Source: Bolinopsis microptera (taxonomy: Eukaryota > Ctenophora > Tentaculata > Lobata > Bolinopsidae). Taken from it: DNA of 64,000 nt. Below are positions 1-11,029 of the stretch, piece after piece (within the stretch, counting starts at the first letter, position 1; each line of letters opens with the position of its first letter). The stretch covers positions 7,270,675 through 7,334,674 of the forward strand of contig NC_087078.1 in the NCBI RefSeq assembly GCF_026151205.1, given 5' to 3'. The notes under the pieces are model-generated. The model saw nothing but the letters and a program-made list of their open reading frames with translations. It did no database searches and had not been told where the DNA came from. Position numbers and translations under genes: made by a program.

Positions 1-91
1 TTGAATGTTACTTTTCTTTAGGTTTGGGAACTGTTTAGAAATTCACATGATCGAGTAATTCACGCTGTTTTTCACAATATACTGGTTCTTG

Positions 92-3000
92 ATGACTATA
101 TATTCCAATGATTTTAAAATACTTCAGTGTCTTAACAAGCCCGCCGTCTTTACATCTATATTTGCTGTGGGTAACTTCTTTATGGTCATGTCTTACGGTA
201 TTCTCAGTATGATTATACCAACTTTGGAGTCAGTATTTAATCTGAACTCCAAGCAAACAGGTAAATTTACAAAAAGAAAACATTGCTGTATGTTATAATG
301 ATATAAAATGTATTCTCAAATATTATTAAACTCTTAAGCTGACAATTTTGACATATAGCAGTTTACGAACTTAGATATTTTATTTTCTTCGACCCTCAGG
401 CGTGATCTTAATGGCAAACGATATCAGTGGAACTGTAGCAGCATTATTTATAGCTAACTACTGTAGCGCAAGAAAAACAAGGTGGATCGGTATAGGTATG
501 ATTGTGGTGGTGATCGCAACAATTCTACCAGCTTCAGTTACCCTATTTGCAGAGGTTTACATTTGTATTAGCAGTTGAATTAGGTTAACAGTTAATTAAT
601 AGGTCATCACGGCTACTTTATTGGTCCAAATTTTAACGGACCAAACTGTTAACTGCATGAGCGGCCGTAATTTATTAATTATCAGCAGAAAAGAACATAC
701 TGCATTCATAAGCGACGTCCAAAAAATACTGATAAGGTAGTTTCATTGAAGCTTTGTCGATAAAAAACATTTAGTGTTATATAACAGTATAACCCTTAGT
801 GCTCAAAAAGTTTGAAAAAGACTACAGTCTACAATGTGATTGGAGCTGCATATTCTCTGAAATTTTAAGATTGTAAACTTTTTGTAAACTTTTGTAAACC
901 TTTTCAGTACCCTCTCCCCAGAAACCGCACTGAAGTAAGCTTCAACCAAACAATCAGAAGCGATGTTGAAAGTTACGGAGTATGTAATGAATCCAGATCA
1001 GAGTACGGTATAGACGAGTCAGAAGGTTACGCTATTCGAAACCACCAATATTACTGGATCTTTGTCTTTGGGTAAGTTTTGTAGTAATTTATATTGCTCC
1101 TCATTTCTTTTGGCATCCACCATCATTAAATGAATATGCAATGTGCTATTAAAAGTGAGACATGGTACAAAAACCTACTGTCTTCCATTGATGATTAAGC
1201 GATAAAAATTAAAAGTATTGGTTAGATTCTACCCAAAATGCGGTTTTTTAAAAACTACGCAGTAATTTCTGCATTTTATTAAAATGCAGAAATTACTGCG
1301 TAGTTTTTAAAAAACCGCATTTATTTTTAATTGTACGGTTAAGAAACAGTGTTATTGCAGTATTAATACCCCGATTCACCGCGGAGTTTTGGTGAAATAA
1401 AAAAGCTGCGGTAAATCAGGGTTTGCGGAAAAATCGTGGTTTTTATTGTTTACACTATGTATGTGCCCTATTTGGGGGAAAGGAAATGGCCGCGGTAAAT
1501 CGGGGTTTCCGGTAAATCGGGGTTTCCGGTAAATCGGGGTTTCCGGTAAATTGAGAATTTAATGTAAGTGTACCAAACTTCACTAACTTTTCAGTGCACT
1601 ACTCCAAGGTTTTGGAGCAGCACCTCCAGGAATAGCCGGCTCCACTTACATGGACGAGATCTTTACCCAAAAGCAGTTTGGAGTAGCGATATCCCTTCTT
1701 TACGTAGTATCCTTTATAGGATACCCAATATCCATGTTAGCAGGTTCTGTGTTTCTCCAGTACTACGTTACTTTCGACCCTCCGGAGGGGGTTACCTTTG
1801 AAAGTAAGGAGTGGGTAGGAGCGTGGTGGATGGGCATGTTCTTCCCCGCTATCGCTGTATTTGTACTCAGCTTCTTTGTGTTGCTCTATCCGAGACAGAT
1901 GCCTGCAGCAAAGGTGAAAACTGAAATATTTGTTACTAGAAATTACTTTTCAGTTCCATTCAATGGTGAATTTATTCTAGGTCTTCTTCAGAATTTTGCG
2001 ATTTTGACAAACTGAATCGATTTCATCACCCTTTTTGAGGATTCTCCATTTTACCATTTTGTATGCCGCCATAGAAAGTTCTAAAAGACAAAGTAAGACG
2101 AGGTATCACGACAGTTTTAGAGAAAAAAGAAGAGCTTGGACGGTCACTGAAAGAGATAACATTGGACATGATTCCAGCATTCAAAAGAGTCTTTAAGAAC
2201 AAAGCTCTGAATTGCCTGATTATCGGAGATGTTTTCTTATTCCTGCAAATTGGAGCATACAGTTTTTATCCTAAGATATACGCTTTAATATTCAGGTATA
2301 CTATTCCTGAATCACTAACCATAACAAACCAGCCTTCAGTTGGGTCGTTCCTCTTTTTAGTTGGGCTGTTCTTTTTACATAGTGCATTATATGCTTACAA
2401 ATTAATGTAACTCAACTGTATACAAATTACAAAGTGATATGATTTTTTTCTTCACAGTTCATATACAGCCGAATGTTCATGGACTATTGAATGTCCATTT
2501 TGAATGGTTAGATAAATAAATTCTTTCGTAATGTAATTCATACATTCCTGAGAACAGTGTATTTCAGATTGGATAGTAAATCAGTTGGGAGTATATTAGG
2601 AATATCCAACATTATCGGGTTTGCAGTGGGACTTATAGCTGGGGGACTTCTAATGAGGTGGAGGGACTGGCACCGTAAGAGAATTCATGCAATTCATTTA
2701 TCTATTTTATTTTTTACCAAACCCCACAATTGGGTAAAGTGGACCGTCACATGTATCTCCTTTTTCCCAACAAAAGCAAATGATATCAATTTAAGTATTG
2801 CAATTTATTTATCTCTTTTATTTGATGAAAGTGCTTTTGAACGTGAGGATAAAACTTTAATAAAAATGCTGATGTAAGCAAAAAGTATATGCTGGTAGGC
2901 GCCCATAATAATAACCATTGAAATTTCAGCGAAAACGTTGCAGTTGTTATACTCGATATTGACGGCAGCTGCAGTACCTTTTTCATTGGGAATGTTGTTA

Positions 3001-4925
3001 TACTGCCCGGTCAACACATACGCTGGTGTAGATTTACCTTACTCTGAAATACTCAACTCTTCTCAGCTAAGGTAAGTTACAGTAATAAAACTCAATATAA
3101 AATTATACAATATAATGGAAAGAAGAGCAAGCAAAAGGAGTGTAATCCAGTGTTTTTGGCTGGAATAACTCGATTTAAAAATTGTACATGTACAATAGAT
3201 AACCTAACCACTAACCGTGGTTCCACAGCATAACTAAGTGAGGATTAGTGATGTTAACTAACCCTGGTATATTCCCACAGCCCTCCTTCTCTGACGGGGG
3301 AATGTAACGCTGACTGCGCCTGCACCACCGCTTTCTACCAGCCAGTGTGTGATGGAAATGTTACCTTCTTCTCTCCCTGTCATGCTGGTTGTATGGACGT
3401 GGAACTTGTGGACGGTCAGGTGGGTCAAGTCGTTTGATTGTCAGTGTGATGTTCATTACAAATCGTTTAATTTCCAGTGTGATGTCCATTTAAATCATCT
3501 CTCAAACCATTTCATGTATACCAGAAACCTTCTTAAATAGTAATCAATTCGATTTTCTAATGAAAAGCATTGCTTTGTGATTTAATCGTTAATTAGCTGA
3601 AGTCTTGCTGCTATACGATATTTGGAGGTTTGTGAGTTGGTTAGCTTTGATCGACTATAATTTTGATCATGAAACAATAGTACCATTATCATTGATTTAT
3701 TTTCTATTCGGCTGCTTAGATACCATTCAATAAACAACATCATAAAATGATTGCTACAGACAAACTTTTTTTAAACTTTCGTGAACTTTCCTAACATATG
3801 CTGAATTCATTGTGTGCGTACTGTATTCTGTTATTATTGTACCGTGACAAACTAAATGGCAAAAAGGATTCCTATTGATATTTGATAACATTTGTGTTTC
3901 TCATTAAATTCTCATTAACCTAGATTTCTTTTACTTTTCAATGTTTGCTTTTGCTTGATCATCATAATCATTAATCAATGATGTCGATGCATGTATATAT
4001 TGTAGATTGTGGTGCCATTTTGATGCTGAGATGATACCAAATACCAATCAAACGCTTATATTCATTCTTTATGTGTCGCATCAATTTGATGTTTTAATGT
4101 AGCTCGTGCATAGTTTCCGAATGAAACAAGTGGATGTGTAACCATTAAAGCTTGCAACTGCTGGAGAAACAGAAAAATCAGAACCAAGAAAATGAAAGGA
4201 ACAACGCCCCTGTCATGTATTTTAAAGAATATCCCCAGGTGACAGCCTACACAAACTGCACGTGCACGGGAACTGGGACGGCGCGCGCTGGCGACTGTGG
4301 TGGAACCTGTCCCTCCACCGTCTGGATCTCACTAGCCATTACTACAGTTGGAACAGCCATAACCTTCGTGGGGTTCGCTGCTCACTCGGTGGTCTACCAG
4401 AGGATAGTGTCGGAGAAAGACAGGACCACAGCTCAAGGGTTGAGACAGTGTCTAACCAGGGTTCTAGGGACACTACCCTCTCCTATAATATTCGGGTATA
4501 TCCTGGATAGTGCGTGTATTGTGTGGAGGAGAACTAAGGACGGGGAACTGGGGAACTGCTGGTTATATGACGTGGACAAGTAAGTTGGGGTATAACTAAA
4601 ATGATGCTTAAATAAAAGGATAAAAGCACTGCTGTGATATACTTCAACTCCCTGAATGACTACCATGTTACCATGACTACCATGCTACTTCAGGTTTATC
4701 CTCTGGTTTATGGTGGTGCAAATCGTTCTGCGTCTTTTCACGGTCGTTTTCTACTTCCTGAGTTGGTGGCTGTTCCCCGAGGGCTGCGTGGCTGAAGAGG
4801 AAAATAACGGGATGAAATTACGGGAACTTGTTAACGAAGAGGACTCCAAGAAAGACAGTGAAAACAATAATGACTATGCTGATAATAGCAGCGCTTCTAT
4901 TTCAATAAAAGCTGAAGAGATGTGA
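92..4925 (+). CDS. Organic anion transporter (SLCO/OATP family), ten exons
   Basis: Sodium-independent organic-anion transporter of the major facilitator fold, expected in the plasma membrane. Exons by splice signal and phase: 92-260, 400-554, 908-1071, 1595-1913, 2075-2295, 2568-2674, 2930-3071, 3281-3419, 4239-4579, 4694-4925; they sum to 1989 nt, 662 residues, the usual OATP size. The family signature is visible as KEWVGAWWMGM near residue 240. Exon 8 encodes the Kazal-like extracellular loop, with the pattern CNADCACTTAFYQPVC followed by SPCHAGC. Exon 9 continues with a Cys-rich stretch and the last transmembrane segments, and exon 10 gives an acidic cytosolic tail. The start is the first ATG after an in-frame stop at 56; an upstream coding exon cannot be excluded. 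The donors after exons 4 (GTGAAA) and 8 (GTGGGT) are weak. Substrate unknown. Confidence 0.9.
1236..1322. repeat. 87-bp near-perfect palindrome in OATP intron 3
   Basis: Arms of 43 bases on either side of a single central base (1279) are exactly complementary; pairing stops at 1235/1323. It could form a long hairpin in DNA or in the unspliced transcript. It may be a foldback MITE. Confidence 0.9.
1489..1556 (+). repeat. 17-bp tandem repeat in OATP intron 3
   Basis: About four copies of the unit GGTAAATCGGGGTTTCC. Degenerate single copies lie just upstream near 1410. Noncoding, within the intron ahead of exon 4. Confidence 0.85.
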
Positions 4926-5990
4926 TTATGAAATTATTAATTTCCATTTTAGGAATCAAAAAGTAAACAAGCCATGTAGGCAAGTACATTAAAATTATGT
5001 ATTTGTTTTCATGATAATTGGGATTTGAATCTGTAAAAACCTAAAGGTACCGTTAGGGTATCTGGGATGTACTCTTTGGCGTTAGGGTTCACAATTCACA
5101 TTTCTGAAATCGGTCTTGCTAATACTTATTCACAATTGACAAATAATAATAAGATTGGGTTACATGAACCGCGCAAGGCATGGGTTCATGACGTAGCTTC
5201 GATGCAGGGTATAGGACGCAGCGGCGGAAGTCACTGCGGCGGTGTACAGTCCGGCGGAGGACGGTACAGCGGAGGACGGTACGGCGGTAGTTTTCAAAAA
5301 GGTTGGACGGTACGGCGGATCACATGACACCCACTTTACTTTGGACAGTACGGCGGTACTACTTCTACTAGAAACTGTACCTATAAGATAGACCTAGCAC
5401 TGCTAATATAACAAAATCGATTAGCTCTAAAAAGTTCTATTTTCCTCTTTGTTACTTCGAAATTAATTTTAATTAAAATTAAATTGGATAAAGTTTAACA
5501 TATACATTGTGATTACTAAGAGCAGTTCTTGTTCCACTTTCTGGTTCGTATCATATCGCGTCCGGTCTGCACAACGGTGGTTAAGCGAGTGCATGATGAG
5601 CTTGTTACGGTGAGATCTCATATCACTGCGCCGAGATGCAATGGGTAATAACAAGGGCATGAGAACACGTCACGAGGGATCGCATCCAGGAATCTGATCA
5701 ACCGTAGCCAAGAAGAGAGGTTGCTCAGTGAAACGTAGATAATGATAGAGGCAAACAGTATATAAAGCGGATCAAACAGTATATAAAGCGGATCAAACCA
5801 CAGTGCCGACATGACTGCGAAATCCGAGAAGTCCTCTCCCAAGTCCACGATCTGGCTGCGACTACGATTACTCAGAACCACAGAATCTACTGCTCCGTTA
5901 CTGGCTCGCTGTCCCAGACTGCTCGATTCCTCCTCCCCAGCGAACAAGCGGTGAAGAAGCAAGCTCAGAGACTTCATCACAGCACTTCAG

Positions 5991-6167
5991 ATGGAGCAGA
6001 GTTCAACAGATGGGAAGCACGCAGCCTACCTGGTCGGAGAGAACCCACCAAAGAGGAAGAAAGCTCACAGTGACAAGGACAGGAGGATTCACCGCATCGT
6101 GCAGAACTACCACTCTTACGAAGATGATGTCTTGACTTACCTGGATCTGCTCAGAAGTGTTATGTGA
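5991..6167 (+). CDS. Short hypothetical ORF (58 aa) inside foldback element
   Basis: An ATG-initiated frame of 58 codons, rich in Lys and Asp/Glu, containing PPKRKKAHSDKDRR and ending YLDLLRSVM. The composition is protein-like and the frame is open upstream to a stop at 5952. It could be the tail of a captured host or transposon gene. No family recognised. Confidence 0.25.
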   Translation: MEQSSTDGKHAAYLVGENPPKRKKAHSDKDRRIHRIVQNYHSYEDDVLTYLDLLRSVM

Positions 6168-6412
6168 ATTATTGATTGCTGTAACTTCTTGATGATGATT
6201 TGTGGGATTTAGATATTATTGCTATTGAGTGTGTCAAGTTATATTAACTTTTTGATTTTCAACAACTCAATATTCTCGATTTACATTGTCTGCAAAGCCC
6301 TGAATAAAAAAAATGAACAACTAAACTAACAAGAATTATACAAAATGATAAAGAGAAAAGAAAAAATAAAACTTATAATGCGAATCTAGAACAAAACTTA
6401 GAAACAAGTTGA

Positions 6413-7150
6413 ATGTGTAAGTTCTGTCTTAGGTACAGTCCCCTTTGTGGGCGTCAGCAGTGCAACCTAAAGCACATTCTAACGTGTTGCCCAGTGTCGC
6501 TTAAACAAGGAAGGTATAATTGGAGACATGATCAGGTGCTCAGGGTAATCGTGCAACCAATTGCAGAGAAGCTGAGGGAGATAAACAGTGCTACCCCAAA
6601 GACAGAAGTAAAGAGAGAGTGGAGGAAGTTCGTATCCGGAAAAGGAACCTACAGGAAACCCGAAGTACGGCTTACAGAAGAACCTCATCTTCTAGAGGAA
6701 GGTAACGACTGGAAACTAGTGTTTGATGAGGACGAAAGGACAAGACAATTCCCCCAACATATTGTCAACACAGCTCTCAGACCTGATGTGGTAATATACT
6801 CTAACACACTCAGGAAAGTCATCCTGATAGAGCTGACCTGTGGAAACGAGGAGAACTTTGAGGACCAGAGATCCCGGAAAGAGAAGAGATACGAAGAGCT
6901 AATGGTGGAGATCGAGACCGCAGGCTGGGAAGGATATCTCTTTACAGTAGAAGTTGGATGTCGTGGATTCTACCACCACACATTACCCCGAATTTTCAAC
7001 TTCCTTAACATCACCCGGGCAAAGAAGAAGAGGGCACTTAACACAACAGCGGTGGTGTCCCTGAAAGGTTCCTACACTATCTGGCTTAGTCGCTACAACA
7101 AGACCTGGAGTGACAACTGGCAGCTGGCTGAAAGACCCTGCCCAGTTTAA
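6413..7150 (+). CDS. Orphan restriction-like endonuclease domain (retrotransposon C-terminus)
   Basis: A 245-residue frame beginning with a Cys/His cluster (CKFC, then CNLKHILTCC) followed by GRYNWRHDQVL. Further on is a PD-(D/E)xK-type core, RPDVVIYS followed by VILIELTCGNEENF and a Lys/Arg-rich helix, then VEVGCRGFY. This order matches the zinc-finger plus restriction-like endonuclease tail of R2/NeSL-type non-LTR retrotransposons and related proteins (family knowledge). No reverse transcriptase precedes it: a TGA lies at 6410, directly before the ATG. The frame is intact over 245 codons, which is notable for a fragment. It lies inside the foldback element, so it may have been captured. The assignment to a specific element clade is uncertain. 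Confidence 0.6.
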   Translation: MCKFCLRYSPLCGRQQCNLKHILTCCPVSLKQGRYNWRHDQVLRVIVQPIAEKLREINSATPKTEVKREWRKFVSGKGTYRKPEVRLTEEPHLLEEGNDWKLVFDEDERTRQFPQHIVNTALRPDVVIYSNTLRKVILIELTCGNEENFEDQRSRKEKRYEELMVEIETAGWEGYLFTVEVGCRGFYHHTLPRIFNFLNITRAKKKRALNTTAVVSLKGSYTIWLSRYNKTWSDNWQLAERPCPV

Positions 7151-8098
7151 CCCTGATGAACAGCTGAACGTTGGGCCCTTAAAACGTCGTTGAAAGCTAC
7201 ATCTGGGGTCGTAAGTCCCAGACATCAGAAGAAGTCAGAGAGTGTAGAAGATTCTGCGTCTGAAAAGACTAGAGAATTGAGGTAAATATAGTTGGTTTGG
7301 TCTCTAGTAGTAGTAGTACCGCCGTACTGTCCAAAGTAAAGTGGGTGTCATGTGATCCGCCGTACCGTCCAACCTTTTTGAAAACTACCGCCGTACCGTC
7401 CTCCGCTGTACCGTCCTCCGCTGTACCGTCCACCGCCGCAGTGACTTCCGCCGCAGTGACCGGTTCCCTCGATGCAGGCAGATACAAAACTCCGAGCTAT
7501 ATCCGACTATAATGTCTTTGCCAAAATGATACAAACATTTTTGGCGATCCACTCTAATTAGAAACGACAGAACCGAAATTTTGATTGTTTCCCGATCGAT
7601 TCCATCATCCATGCCTTGACGGTGACCATCGTCTCAAGCTCAACCGTGACCGAGTTAGTGACGGATAGGCATGGTCAGCGAGTTTTAAGATTGTAACTCG
7701 TTTGAACTTTGAGATAATAGTTTTATTATTTGACATGGAAAACTAATAATATAAGTAGATCCGTTAAAAACTAAAACTAAAGTCACGGTTCCCGATGAGA
7801 ACGAGAAAATAAATCGATAATCGAATAACTTTTTGCCAATTCAACTGTCTGAGTGTCTGTATAAAGTTTGTTTTAAAATCTGATAGTTTAACTCGTTTAT
7901 ATTTTTATAGATTGCTCAATAAATATTTCAGAATACAGCAGCCATATCTGTCGATTTAGTTATTGTATTGACTGATGTCGATGATTCGCAGCAAAGTGCA
8001 CCTGGCGAGTCCATTAATAACGGACAAGTTATTGTACTGTTTTTTAAAGATCTATAAGTTATAACTGACCTGTAGTTTAACTGAAGAATCTATCCCAG

Positions 8099-8917
8099 GT
8101 AACATCCTACACAGACTGCATGTGCACCAAGTCTGGAAGAACACTCCCAGGAGAGTGTGGCAGCACGTGCACCACCACCATGTGGCTCTCCCTAACTCTC
8201 ACCACCGTGGGTACCATCATCGGGTTCTCCGGGTTCGCTGCTCATGCCTACATCTACCAGAGGATTGTTAATGAAGTGGACAGAACTTTTTGTCAGGGAA
8301 TTAGATCTAGTATAGTACGAGCACTTGGAACTATGCCAGCCCCTCTTCTTTTTGGTTGGGTTATTGATTCGTTCTGTGTTGTTTGGAGAGAGTCGGAGGA
8401 TGGGACTGTGGGGAACTGCTGGGTTTATGATGTGGACAGGTTGGTGAGGAGTGTAACCAGCTCCTGATTCATTCCTACTTCTCTATTTTTCTGTTTTATC
8501 CGATATGTATATACTTTCGTTACGGTTAACATGCATTAATTAACAATGACCATAAATACCAGTTTTGAAATTCAGGAGGTACGATTACTATTTCGCTGTT
8601 TCGCAGAAAGCCGCTGTAAATTCATACTTCTTGAACTAATAAATCTTAATTGAAGGTCTAAGCCTATCACTGAAACTTGTTTTCTTTTCAGACTGCTGCT
8701 GTGGTTCACGTTTCTGCAAATGGCGATGAGAACTGCAAGTTGTGCGTTTTACTTTGTTTGTTGGTACGTGTGGGTATATACTGATAGTGAGAAGACAACC
8801 AAGCCTGCCAAGCTAGTAGGAGAGGAGTTCCAGTACACAAAACACACAGATGAAAATGGAGAGGACCATTGTGATATTGCTAGTAAGGGACCTGTAAATG
8901 GCCAAGTCGAAAAATAA
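8099..8917 (+). CDS. Duplicated OATP terminal exon pair (possible alternative 3' end)
   Basis: Two exons, 8099-8439 and 8692-8917, encode a diverged second version of OATP exons 9 and 10. The first has exactly the same length (341 nt) as its counterpart at 4239-4579 and the same phases (0 in, 2 out). Conserved blocks include FAAHAYIYQRIV and GNCWVYDVD. Both frames are intact and end in a natural stop. No copy of the upstream exons is found between 4926 and 8098. The pair is therefore either a truncated duplicate or an alternative terminal cassette for the transporter at 92-4925; exon 8 (phase 0) could splice to it and give 660 residues. The internal donor is weak (GTTGGT). Confidence 0.75.
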
Positions 8918-11029
8918 AATCTTACCAATTATAACGAGGGTGTATAGTTATTACAAGAATTTTACGATTGAGTATAGTAACTGCAGACTTACGGTAAACA
9001 TATCCAGATACTTGTTTTGCCAGGAATTGGTAAATTGTATTTAATTATAATGTCGTTCAGATTGTTTTGTTGTTGAACTCAGCCTTTTATTTCTTAGATG
9101 CTACATTTTTCATTGAAGTACATGATGATATAACTTGAAAGCCATTGAAAACAGCCAGGTTTCGTAGATGAAGTGGTACAACTGCTATCCCATGGTGAAT
9201 TTAAAAATAATTCCACGTCTCATATCATATCTGATATCATCATCTGCAGCTATCAGCTTTCCAGTTCCTCAACCCAAATTTCACTATTTGACTGAATTTT
9301 GTTCACTATTCATCGCACAATATACTATCGGGGTATGAAAACTAAACTATTGAAGAAAGCTTTGATAAGATTTATTGACGAAATTGAAAGATGGTTCTAT
9401 AAACTATACTTATTGTAGAATTGTTTAGTTTTATTTTAAAAAGTGTGCAGTTAACTGCAATTATAACATGACGATGCAATGGTCCGTATCTAATTGAGGG
9501 CTTTTTAGAACTTAAATCTTCCATGTGTTCGTCGCTTCTGATCCTCCCCTCCCCGATTTCTTTGTTTACTGTTTCTTTCTTGTTTACCGATTCTCGCTTG
9601 GTTTTTTTTATCAACCTAATAATGGGAAACTCTTTAGTTTTACCCCCTTGTGGCTGGGTAAGAGTTGTGTTGGTGTTGTGTGGTGTAAGATCAACATTGG
9701 CGAACGTTCTAATTGTGAGGGACTATCTCTTGAAAACTCTGGTCCTGCTTCCTTAATGAGGAACTGGGATATCGTTTACGCGTACACGTACATTTTCCAG
9801 ATGATCTTCTTCTTCGGGGCAGGAAAAATCGTATGCACAGCTCTCCTTCAAGGAATTGACACTGCTTAAACTTTTTAATATATCCTGCGGTATAGAAGTC
9901 TAAAATTTCCGATATTGTTAATGTGAGATTGTTAGAATCAATTTTATGTAATATGGCAACATATTTTCATCAATTATCGATTATAGTATTATAAAAGTCG
10001 CTGCATTATCAACTTTCCATTCGATAATATGTAAGAATAATGAAATAGTTGGGAATATATCTGGGAATATGTGTTTTCCTGATTTCTAAAAGTGAGACTT
10101 TCTTTTTTCGATGTTTTTTAGGTAACGTCATGAAAAATGTTTGACCTTAACCATAGTTAAGTACATAAATCTGAAAGAAAAAAAATAACGGCCGATGGTC
10201 CGATAAAGTGCGGTATTAGGTCAATAGTGCGATTCTAATAACTTAGCTAGACAGTAAATATGCACCTTCAGATCAGATCGTCATTACGACCCTGCCTGTC
10301 AGATGAGATGAAGCGTCCCTAGCAAGTAGAAACCAATATGAAATACATTGAAGAATGGAAGATCAGATTTTCATAACGAGCCATGCAAGTCCATGCGGGG
10401 ACATCCAACATCCAACGAGTCCGGACCCTGTTGGTAGCATAGAGATCTGTAACTGGCTTGCTTGAGACTTATGCAAGTTATTGAATAAGATTGAATTAAA
10501 ACAACTCCGCGGCTCCGCCCTAGAGTTTTGTTTTTTTTTCACGTCTCGCGCCCTATAGTCCCCGACTCAGTTTGCAAACATCATGACGCTGCAACCCGTT
10601 TAATTCTATTAATCAAATACCATGATTTCTAAAATCCATAGCTCTTATTCAATATTCCATTTCAAAGCCTGAAGTACATAATCTTCAGAAGCTTCGTAAT
10701 CAGAACCATTAGTGGAAGTATAACTTCATCTGGTAATATGATAAAATGTGATAGAACACCTGAACACAGAGATCATTGCTTGTTTATTATTCGTTGACTG
10801 AACAATGTTGCTAGCTTTATGCCTACCAATCATATCAGTAAAACTTGCAGCTCCTCACGATTCAAACAAGACTGTGGCTCATGCAAATACATAGAGTATA
10901 CTACTACTACTACTAGCCCAGTAAAGTAATATAGCGTCTCTGGAACACGAACATGTTGTCTTCATTTCTTACTCCACTTTGTGTCCTATTATTATCAATC
11001 CGTGTTGCGTTTTATTTGTGTTGTTGATC
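8918..11029. other. Intergenic; one unassigned hydrophobic frame at 9525-9869
   Basis: No supported gene. On the + strand at 9525-9869 a 114-codon frame ends in a hydrophobic stretch (WDIVYAYTYIFQMIFFFGAG, then a stop). It resembles a membrane segment, but no start, splice partner or family could be established. Around 10260-10560 there is moderately GC-rich sequence of unknown nature; the rest is AT-rich. Confidence 0.4.

Larger units (their letters stand above)
5199..7478. mobile_element. Foldback-type element with ~150-bp inverted repeats
   Basis: Inverted repeats at 5221-5372 and 7302-7454 are nearly identical. They contain internal short tandem units of the form GGACGGTACAGCGGA. Immediately outside is a direct repeat, TCGATGCAGG, at 5199-5208 and 7469-7478, which I read as a 10-bp target-site duplication. 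Long inverted repeats built of subrepeats plus a 9-10 bp duplication are typical of Foldback or Mutator-like elements (family knowledge). No transposase of either type is recognisable inside; the 1.9-kb interior carries an orphan endonuclease ORF and unassigned sequence. The element sits between the OATP gene and the duplicated OATP terminal exons. Confidence 0.75.

Noticed and set aside
5618-5980. 120-codon minus-strand frame in the foldback element
   Set aside because: Low-complexity, spans a 22-bp tandem duplication, no recognisable motif; most likely chance.
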